From Sinonovacula constricta (taxonomy: Eukaryota > Mollusca > Bivalvia > Cardiida > Solecurtidae), in assembly GCA_007844125.1 (NCBI GenBank), contig CM017555.1:21721669-21785668 (forward strand): 64,000 bases of DNA, read 5' to 3'. A program made the translations under genes and the position numbers. Below the pieces are notes generated by a model. It had not been told where the DNA came from, did no database searches, and saw only the letters and a list, made by a program, of their open reading frames with translations. Below, in pieces: positions 47,801-59,800 of the stretch; within the stretch, counting starts at the first letter, position 1; the number at the start of each line of letters is the position of its first letter.

Positions 47801-50800
47801 ACATAAAACATTGCTACAGAACATGTCAAATTTCTTGTGACTGTCATGAATATATTGCAGTCAATTACCTTGATTTTATCATTTAGTTGGCAAATTTTTT
47901 TTTTGACAGAAATAATATGGAATCATTTTTTTTCTTCAGTGTAACTAACATTGTATGAGGTTAAATGTAACTTACAAAATCCAATTAAAAATCAATCACC
48001 ATTGTAAGATTGTACAGTTTGTTGATAAACATTTGAGCTTACAATAAATTGCTTTTTTGTTAATTAAATCACTTTAAAAGACATGCAAATATTTAGCAGT
48101 TTCCATACTTTACAGCCATTTCAAGTAAAAAAGCTGATAAATATCCATTTACTGGTGGAACAATAGTCCTGTTTATGCCTCCATATCAGCAAAGCATGTT
48201 GGGAAGTAATGGTGCCAAGTTTAAAAACCTCTTTAAGAAGTAAAAAAAAGTCTAACCTTTCAGAATTAAAGTTGAATTCACCCTCATCACTGAAACAAGA
48301 AGAAAACAAGAGCATGTATGTTTGAGATTTTTTTTTCCTTCTAAAGAAACCTGTTTTATTAGTAATATGTACTGAAAACTGGAACAACAAAAATTATAGA
48401 TACTTATAAGCTGCAAAGACATACATGTGTACAACAAAGATCTAATAGAAAACAAGATCTGTCCATAGACAGCATGCTTTACTTTTCTAAATGCTGGAGA
48501 GTACATGCCAAAAAGGTGATCATAACTTTGCCAAAGTTAGCGTTTGGGTTTTGAAATGGCAGGACTTTTTCTCACCATTTCAGCAAGAGACCCGACCCCT
48601 AGAATTGGAAATTTTTTATGTTGTTTCAGACAAAACCCTCAAACTGTATTACTATATCAATTTAAACAAAAGAAAATCAAATATTTGATTTATTCAACTC
48701 CCTTTATATTTCACTCATTTACAAAGCAATATCTATTTTTTATGTGACTTAAGTAGTCAATTATGACATTTATTTGATCACAGGTGCAAATTACACATTG
48801 TTTTGTTCTTTGAATTTGGACTTTTCTCTTTGAAATTGCAAAAACCCATACTTTTTGCCACTGGGAACATGACTCAATATCGGTCTTCAAACCAGGCTGA
48901 AGAAAAATTTAATACCCTGATTGAGTTCTACGTCTAAAAGTGAACAAGTTTTCTTCAAAAGTTTGAAATTACCATCTTCTGGTTTTTATTGTGTTTTTTT
49001 TATATAAATAGACCTCCACAAACAGTTAATTAAAGGGGTCACTTCTTTCTTTAAAAATTGAGCTGAGAAAGCACATTATTATTTCTTTCTTGTTAACAAA
49101 GGATATGACTTAGTTTACATAAAATACATTAATAAAAAAGTATTTAACAAACAACTACTTTTTTCAATGTCATAAAGTTTAAATTATTTACAAAGATTTG
49201 ACAATGATGCATGAGTTTAGCTGTTTAACTTACATCTGGTCAAAACTTGATAAGTTACTGCAAAATGCTGTGTCAAACATTAAAAATAGCTTTGCAATAG
49301 TAGAATAGATTTTCTTGATAACCAAATGATTAAAAATTAGGTTAACTGGCAAATTTATACAACTGACATAGAGCCAACAGACGAGAGCCTTCTTAGAACA
49401 GTTTGCATGCATGATACGAATAGTACATATACAAATAAACTCAATCTCACAACGTGTAGAGAAGTGAGTGACCATAATAAGAGCTAAAAATCTACAAAGA
49501 AATCATGTTAAATCAGTTTCAGTAGGTAAAATCAGTTAAATGATACTGTTGGAAAAACATTCTGAAGTTCTTTCAGACTTGTAAAATGCACAAAGATGTC
49601 TACTGATGAATAAAGATGTCATTAATTAAGCCAGTGGAATACAATAATAAACCTCGCTAAAAGACCACCACTCTAAGTGTGACATTTTTTTCCTGAACCA
49701 TTTTATTGTGTCTTTATTTTAATTTCCCACAACATCGGAAAGGAGGGCAACCACTACCCAGGACAGTAATTTCTGCACCAATTAACACCTTTCTTAAGCC
49801 TACAAGAAAAACAATTCAGTTAGCAATCTCTTTTCTCTTCAAAATCATTTAAGATTAGTAACATAATATTATTTTGAATTTGTTTAAGAAAAATATTTGT
49901 TCAATGATAATTTAATACAAAAGTGGTTCAACAAACAACAGGCATAAATTGACATTTAAACTACTCTGTTTAGCAATAAAGTTGATTATTTCGTGTTTTG
50001 TTACATCAGCAATTATGGTCATATTTGCAACATCCTGTGACTTATTAGTGAAAGGAAGACCTGAGATAACAGTCTGGGTAGAACCACCAGTATGCAGTAA
50101 GTCAGCTGTAAGATATTTCCATATAAATGTTCTTGCCATGACTGGGACTGGGAACACATTTACTTAGGAGCTAAGGAGTTACAAGTCATCGCCAGTAACT
50201 GCTCAGTTACGGCCGCCCCCAGAAAAGTTAATACTCATGCAGACATTGAAGGCATTAAGGTATACAACTGTACAGAAGAGATGCTGGTCTTTTAATTCAC
50301 ACCTTTATATGTAACAAAGGAGTACCTGTATGGAAAATAATATTTCATTTACATTTATTTTTGTTGATTCAGTATAATACACTGAATGCAAATATGAAGA
50401 AGCAATAATGATTAAAAAAATGAGGGCCAAAATTTCCTTACACTGATCACCCGAGTGCTGTAAACATTTAGATTTAATTAGCAAGGAATGTTATAACATA
50501 CCACAATAAACGTAACATATGTACATGTACACAGGCAACATTTGGACAAGAATATTTTGTTTACAGCATGACCAGATATGGAAAATATATATGGAAGTAG
50601 CCATTCCCCTGGTGGTCGTTTTTTGACGAATCAGTATTCTTTGAACAACTTCTTGTTCCTTCTGTCTCATAAGAAAGCTGGGTTGAATTTGGCCCAGAGG
50701 TTTCAGATGTCACTTAAGAGTGTAGAAAGATGCATCTTGCCAGATGGAGGGCAATCACAATCACAATATCTCACCTTGAGCATGAGCTCAGGTGAGCTAA

Positions 50801-53800
50801 AAAGTGTAAATAAAAATATTTGGCACATGAAGTGCTTATGGCATTTGTCATTTTTATTAAATGTTATTTGTTGTAATTAAAAGAACAATTTTTATTAATG
50901 GTATTTCCTTTTAATACAAAAATCTTCATTGATGTTTAGAAAAAAAATTTCTTATTTTCATTATAGAAAAGAGAACAGATCGCTAGAGGAGGCAAAGTTC
51001 TAAGAGCTGTTTGAAATTATAATATCTTGCAATGTAGAGTTTGGAGGTCACCTTCGGTATGATCCATGACCGTCCTCTGAGCGGGGACTTAACAGGGGAG
51101 ATAACAAGAACTCTGGGTTCTCGCAATCATCTGTATTGGAGTTACCTCCTCCATCCTCACTATAAGTTAATAGCATAAGATGCAGATCTTACTATAAGCT
51201 TTGCAATACATTCATATTGATACATTATACATACACAAGCATGATGTTGTTAGAAATTTAAATAAAAACATTTAACAGATAACTAAAGTTAAATACAATT
51301 GAAAATAATGAAAAGGTTCCAGTTATGTGATTCCCACGATATATTAGATCTCATCATGATGCTACAAAATGAGGTTAAGGTGCTGGGGTCAGATCTTTAA
51401 TGAATCTTAATTCACTAAAAAAAATCCTTATTTAAAAAAAAAAAATGCACATTAGGTTCTAACATCAAATGGTTTTATGTATAAAATATCCTTATATATC
51501 AGGAAAAGATATTCTTATTTTTCCACTAAGTCAGAAAAAATAACATAAGATTTTTTATATATCCAACCGCACAACTGTTGCAGTTTTCTTATCTGTAAAA
51601 CTGATGCCACCCATGAATCAAAAGTAAATGTGTAAGTGCTTTCCTTATGGTGAGCTGGTAATTTCACAGAACCAAACAAGCTGCAAGCCTTCTATTCATA
51701 ACATTAAGTCATCTTAAGCTTGTAAACAACTGCTTGATGAACAACACTACTGGGTTTTCCCAGTTAAGACATGGATAATAGTGACTTACACCATCAGCTT
51801 AAATTATTTTGCAAAGTTCAATTAAATGGTAACAGATATAAGCACACATCTGGGTACAACCAGCAGCATACTGCCATCTAGCTAGCTGCAAAGCTTTCTC
51901 ACTGAATTTTCTTCTGTCCAAGCTGCTCTCATATTCAGCTATAAGAAGTATTTTCCCAAAAGCTTATAAGGAAAGCAATAAAACATGCTCTCTCTATGCC
52001 TGAAATTCTTATTATGAGTTATCCCTATCCTCAAAAATCCCCCTAGTCTTAAAATATTATGTACCTACTTTTAAACATAATGTGTTACATTCACATGAAG
52101 TGCATTTAAAATATTATAATAAATCAATTAACCTACTCTTAAACATAGGGTTTTATTGTCACAAGCATAGCATTTAAAATAAAACATGACTGTCACAGAC
52201 AGCTTATCCCCTGCCATTGGGTGCTTGTTTGAATAACTTTGTGGTTATCATCTTTATGAAAGAAAAAAATAAGTTGCAAACGAAAAATGTGATGGTATGT
52301 GCAGTAGTACATGTGGGTTGGTCAGTTTAGTGGAAACAATATGATTTCCCACTATTTAAGGAATAAATCAGACTACTGCGTTTCAACATTGTATGAATTA
52401 CAGTTGCATAAATTCTTCAGTAGTTGCTGAGAAATAGTGCGGAAATAAAATAGTATTCTGGGGCAAATTAAACTAGATATCTAGAGACATAAACATTTAA
52501 ATAAAATAAATAGAAAATTGAATAAAATTGGTAACATACAACAACCATGTTTGTCATGTATAATTATATGTACACTTAGTAAATGTTCATAAAATGCATG
52601 TTTAAAATATATAACTTAGTTATTAATTAATAATAGCAGGTGTCACTTTTTTAATTATTTTGCTAAACCAAATATATACATGATTAAACAGGTCACAAAA
52701 TACCAAAAGAAACAATGTTCTACAATACAGAATCCTCTTGAATCCAAACATTTTGGGCAGTCTGAGTGGGGGCGGGATTATAGAATTTTTACTATAATAT
52801 AAGTTTATTAATAACTTGAACAATATAAATTAAACCTTTTAACAAAAACTTCAATAGAAAACGTTAGTGTTTAGGAAAGAGTGCAAACTTATGTCGCAGT
52901 TTTAATGTGTCAGCGATCAAACTGCTTCACTTCTGTACTGGCCTTTTTTTCCCTGCATTTTGCACTGATGTGTTAGCATTGGTCAAGCTTTCACAAAATA
53001 TTGTCTAGGCAAAGTATTAACAAGTGTGGCCAAATATGCAATACATATGAAATCATCCATTACATTAATAATAGGTTGTATTATAGCAGTATTACTGCCT
53101 ATTAACACAAAATAGCTGAAATCAGATTACATTGTTCCATATGAGTGTCTATTTCAATGTTGTAATTATATATGAAATATATAGTTATACCTCTCAATAA
53201 ATCACATAATTAATAATTCATTAATAATAATAAATGTACATACCCATAAATACAAGAGACATCTATAACGACATCGATCATGTCACAACACAACTCGTAC
53301 GACTGCATATCAACTGGTGAACTGTCGGTAGCTATGTAGATTTTACTGACCACATCAAAAAGGAAGGCTTTCTCTATCCCAGAGTTCTACAGCAACAAAC
53401 AAAGAACTTCTGAAAGTTTTGTATAATTTAACACAAACTATGGATTTATCTTCTGTACTTTTTAAGCAAGGTACATAAACAAAAACACTGTATAATTAAT
53501 ACAAACAAGAAGATCTAAAAAACTATTATTGATCCAATTTAAAATTATGTCACTTGGCCTAAAGAAGTCTTAGCCTGTGAGAGAGTTTAAAGCTATGAAA
53601 ATTCTGGTATGAAATGGTTGATTTACCTTTTCAATAACAGTGAATTGATAGTCTATGGTTTAATATTATTTTTTAAAATAATTACATTAATAAAATTCAG
53701 CAGCTGTTAATGTGGAAAAAAGCATTAAGTGATAAAAATAAAAAGAAGCAATAAAAAAAAATCGAAAAAAAAATGCTTGATATTTTTAAGCATCAAAAAA

Positions 53801-56800
53801 GATTTTGACTGACACTCCAGTTCTCTATTTATTGCGAGACAAGATTTTTTTATTGTTTTTTTTATGTAGCATTATTCAATGGAGAATGTATGTTTACATT
53901 CAAATTTTAACATCTTCCATGATGTAATTTAGAGTAGGGCACAGAGAAGGGTCATTTAGTATTGTTTGGTCAGTTTTTAATACCTACTGTTTTCTGCTTG
54001 TTCTATACATTGATTTTCCCCGAGATATTATGGTTCTGAATGTAATAAACTAAAGGTGTAAAGGGAGTAATGTTGTTGTCTTTTTGTTTTTAAAATACAT
54101 TGCAGAAACACAAATATGGCCATTATAGTAATGTACATCTATTTTGGTGGAGGAAGTTCCAGACAAATGTCTGGAGACAACCACAGGGCACCACAGGTCA
54201 GCTGGTAGAGCCTACCCACATTTCCCCAAGTTCTTTGCCCTGACCTGGACTTGAACCCAAGTGGTTAGAGGCTAAGCTGTCAGATGTAAGGTCAAATAAG
54301 GGTCATTACTTGATAAAAATAAGCTGCTTAGAAAAAATACAACCAAATAATTTTATGAATGGAACTTAATTTATTTTTTATATAAATATTTTAAGATTTA
54401 AGAAATTCCGTACTTTCAGTCAGAAAACAGCAAACAACTTTGATTCTTTATACAAATACAGTCCAACTTGCATTATCCAATTAAAGGGGTGGCCTAAAAT
54501 TGGCTGCTTCAGATGAGTTGGCTGCTTCATACAAAATATGAGATTGATTGTTTGCTTTTTACTGAGGGCATGTATGCTTACAAAAAGTATTAAAAAGCAG
54601 ATCTTCTTCAAAGTACTGTTAATAGACATTTAATAAACTACAACGTAACTGCTTTTGGCATTTCAACATATGATTCAGAATATCAGAAGAGTCTCACTAA
54701 ATCAAAGCAAATATTACTGCATTATTAGCAGTTTGGCCACTTACAGTGCGGAGCATACCATTTTCAATTATTCACATCAAATATATAGCGAATGTACCAA
54801 ACTCTTTATCAAATTGTAGAGTCACCTATGGCCAAAATTTGTACATATATATATTATATTCGGACAGCCACATTTCTGATGGTGCGAGTTTTTAACTATT
54901 CTTTAACAATACCAGCAAGAAGCATGTTACTAGATGAAGTAAATAATTTAAACATTATCTTAACGAGGCTTGTATCAACAAAAACCAAAACGGCATAAAT
55001 TTTATCTACGTGTAGTCAAGTAAATTTAGTGCTTTCAATCTATGTATAAATGAACTTGCTCATAAATTAATGCTTCTGCTGCCTGTTTCACTAACATATA
55101 TGCTGAATAGATATTGGTTAGGACACTTATTTTGCTCCATCTGCCAGGCAGGTGATAGCTAGAAATCGCCCATGACTGGAAGATCAGGGCAGTTAAGTGT
55201 GATAATTATGACAAGCGGGTGGGGATCAGGGGATTAACGGTCGCACATTCTTTGCATGACTGCATGCTGATAAGGCCACTAATTAGGAGTCAATTAAAGA
55301 AGGATTTGCCCAATCAAGCTGACTGCTGGCTGCAGAAGACATACGACCACTGATAAGATGACAATTTAAGAACAAATTGCTTGGGAGAACCTAAACTGAC
55401 CGCTTACAGCATGGAGACCGCTCTTAACAAGTGACCGCTAGCGCAAGTTTGAATCTATTCTTTTTAAAAAACAAACACTCAAAATAACACACATATGAGC
55501 ATGTTCAGTTGTTTCATGACTTACTGAAATGAAAATATCCAGAAGGTTTTCTAAAGTTGGCAGCTGAGGAATCAACTTCTGAACAACTTTACTGAACGCT
55601 TCAAATATTGAATGGTCATATATACTGGTAAGGTAGAAACTGAAAAAAAAGAACAAAAATGTCAAGGTACATTTAATTTGGGTTGGTGTTAATTTTGCGG
55701 ATAAAATGCATCAACACATTTGTGGTCATACTGGCAATTAAGCTGGAGGCAGACCACAGACAAAAGTCTAGGTAAAACCACTGGCGCATTACAGTGATGG
55801 AATGATAAGTTGCAAGTCAGCGACTTCAATCATGGGACCACCTACACAGGAGCTATGAAGCTGGGATTATTGTAATCCCAAGGTGTTATGAACTATTGTC
55901 AATGTACAGTGTGTATGGAGCACCTATGGCACAGTGGTAGACCAGTTGTAGAGACTTGTAACTCCTTTACCTATCACTGACATACTTTAGGCAAAGGACT
56001 TATTAGGGTAAGGCCTACCCATTCATTCGGTTTTCCTGTAAAAAAAATAGCTGACTGACACTATAATCAACTGGTCACTGCGATATTTAAACAAATAAAT
56101 ATGAAAATAAAAAAACCTTCAACTGTTCAAAACATTTTTTTTGTTTTCTGAACTTGGGGAGACTATTTGGCAGTTGAAATTTGGAAACTAAACAACTTTT
56201 TTAGAGGGGAATAGATCCAAATTAAACTTGACAACAATGAAAGAGACACAATTTTTTGCTTAGAATAGGTCAGATAAATATCCAGAATATAAAAAAGAGG
56301 AACACTTTTCACCTAAGGCGAAGATTTTCTAATCCTGCATCTATAAGATCATCTGTGGTTCGCTGATGGATGTCTCGATGCGTCTCAATCTTGTGATCGT
56401 CCGACAGACCGTCAACTTTATGGATGAACACCTCAAACTTGATGTTAGGATTGATCTTGTATGCCCGTGATACAGTTGCATGTAACTTAGAAAGTGCATC
56501 CATATAGTCATCCTGAAAATAAAAATAATACATTTAACTCTTTTCTTTTGTTGCTGTTTTTTTTTTCCAGGGTTTTTATGTTGTTTTGTTGAAGATGACA
56601 GTTTTGATGCAGATTTAATATTGCTTCTAAAGTGACAGTGAGGATTCCCATTATCATAATTAGATTGACAAATCCTTGAGTGACGCTTTTAAACATAAGT
56701 TCTACCAGGGGTTGACATTCTAACACCCCCATGGTTCGTTACCAGTACTTTTTGCACAAACTGTTCAGTCCAAATACAAGGTATTTTGATGAAAATATAA

Positions 56801-59800
56801 CTCCTTATGGAGACATAATTAGCACCCATTTCTTTTCTTATAATCTTGGCTTGTGGCATCATAAATATAATCATTTCTTCACCAAACCCTTTCCCTTTAA
56901 ACCTAACAATAAGGCCTTTTTAATCTGTTATTTACCTCCCAATAAAGGCAGGTGTGACTTTTAAACCAATGCTTATTTCACTACTGGCAGTAAATCATAG
57001 GACTTGTTGGTTTATCAAGTAACTGGATTTAAACGTACCATTTTTAATACTTTTGCACCTTTTGGCACGAGTTTGAAAAAAGTTTAAAACTTTAGTTATC
57101 CTTAAAAGGTAATTGTAGACCTAACATCTCTAAGATCTAATAACATGAAAAATCAATGTATATGCGCAATGTTCCGCACTTTGCAAACTATTCTTTTACA
57201 ATGACATGCCATACACAATTTTAAGTACAAGATAGATTGGTGTTCCATATTGTAATATAGTTTAGTTAAGAAATTGATCACACACAGGCCTGGGGTTAAA
57301 AAACTTTTTAAGTTTTATTTTAAAATCATTCTTAAGCATCTGATTGGTCAGATTATTAATTTCCTTTAAAATTCGTCCAATCAGATCCTTAAGGGGGACC
57401 TCAGATTTAATGTCATAGTTTTATAACTTCAGATTCTGAACTCAATTTATTAACAATAATTAGTAACATAATGTACTTTATTTAACAAAATGTACTTAGT
57501 CATTTTTGCTTACTTTAAACAAATCAATAACTTACTTGTGCATCTATGACAAAAATGAGGGCTCCACATAACCCAAAGATGTTTTCTGGGTCAAAGGTTG
57601 AGTCAAAGTAGTCTAAATGTCCGGGCAGATCCCAAATTTGAAACATGACAAATGAGCTGTTGGCCACATCTGAAAGTAAAACAGGTACAAATATTTTTGT
57701 TTGTTTTTAAGGTTTATCAGCCAATCAATAACCTATTGGGTAAACAAATTAAAGTTATAATGAGCATGTTTATCATCCATTCAATAATATTTTAGTAACT
57801 AAATTAACACACATTAAGTTACCATTATTTGAAAATAATTTGCCTTTATGTGAAAACAATCTAGGTCAGATTTGTAGTTAAGCTTAACAGGAGCTATACC
57901 TTCAATAGAAGACCTTGCTTTGTTCTTCATCAATAGTCCATGACATGCACCTTTATGCACCCTTAGAAAGTGTTTGTTTCGCTAAACGCCATGTGACAGG
58001 TACTTTATTCTGGTACTTGTGATTACATCCAGCTTTTATTAGTTTATTTATTTATTTATTGGAATTATCGTCCCACCAACAGTATTTCAGTTATCTGGAT
58101 ATGGTGTCCACTTGAAGCAGATGTAGTGCTGCCTTCACTGTATATAGCATGCTGTGAACAACTTGCATGATACCATACACTGTCATATTATCCAGACATT
58201 GGGCAAACTAGTCGTGGAACTACCCTTATATTTGCTTAAGCACTAGCAAGAGAGCTATACTACTACCATTTGAATGACATTGGTATGTTGCAGCCTGTGA
58301 TTGAACCTGGGCCTCCCATACCTGAAGCCAATGTTCTACTAAATGCGCTACCAGGTCTGGTTTTATTAGTTAAGATGAATAATTAGGTAGAACTAATGAT
58401 GCAAAGGTCAGCTGGAATATTTTTCCACACAGGTTTTGCTGACCGAAAACATGAATAAAATCTGTATAAGTCTTAGAGATTCTTTAAAACTGTATACCAC
58501 CACATCAAGTGCAGAGTGCTCAAATGAAAAATGTCTACAGCATCTAGTTTAAAAAGTACCTGGCTGGACAGATATTGTTTAACTTATATGAATAGTTATT
58601 TGGTTAGTAGATTAGACTAGCCTAAACATTGCCTTTGGTCTCCATTGATTTACCTGTGTAAGTGCTCTATGAAATGCATATAAAGGGCACCTTTACTGAA
58701 GGTACAACACCATTTAGGTTTTTATGTCACGCAGCCGAGAAATAATTTCTACTCACCATCTTTGACAATCTTGCTGGTGCTTTCTAGAAACAGGGTTTCA
58801 TTTGGTGACACTTTGTGAAAGACAACTTTCTGGATGGATGACTTGCCACTCCTGCGAACAAAATAATAATTTTTTGGTTTATCATCCCACCTACAGAATT
58901 CCAGTCATTTGGAGATGGTGTTTGCTTAAAGCAGATATAGGTCTGCCGTTGCTGTGTAGTATGTGAAGCAAATACCTTGCATGATAGCACCCCAAGTCAT
59001 ATTATCCTAACACCAGGCCAACCAGTTGTGGAACTAACTTTTTATTTGCTTGAGCCATAGTAAGGAACCTATACCACTAGCATTTTTATAGGGTATTGAA
59101 CCTGTGGCCTCCTGTACCTGGAGCCAATGCTCTACTGACTGAGTTATCAGATCAAGTCAATAATACTTTAAACCTGTGTTACATTTTCTGGCAGGAGAAC
59201 ACCAGTATGTTCCTCCAAAATCTAACAACAAAGAACCATACATGTGAACTTTTCTAAGGCCAAAGTGGGAGATTTTCACTTGCAAAATGGGAGATTTGTT
59301 ATTTTCATATAAACAAAGAAGGAAGTTACCTGGTAGCTGTTTCCAAGTAGGGAGATTTCTGAAAATGTGTTAATTAATTTTAACCTTAAAAGTGGGAGTC
59401 TCCCTCCAAAAGTATGTATGAAGATGCTTTTAATCATAAAAATGTTTTAATCTGACTTCAGTTCAGACCTTTGTCCCAAGGATATTTCTTTTATTTCTTT
59501 ACACTTCATAACAGTTTCTGTGCAGACCATATACTTGAAATTACTGTAAAATTTTCTCTGTAACAAGACAAAGTTTTGGCTCAAAGAAGAAGGTAAACTC
59601 TGTATTAGAATAAAGAGTATTGTTTGTTGAGAAAAGCATTCTAAACATAATGATTAAGCCATCCAGAGTAAAGACCTAACTGTGATATCATGCATACGCA
59701 TTCATAGAGATCTTTATCTGACACAAGGCAAATATACCAGCTCAGGATTAAACACCTGACCTCCAAACTCATTGTTACAAGGCTTTGCATTTAAAGCATC

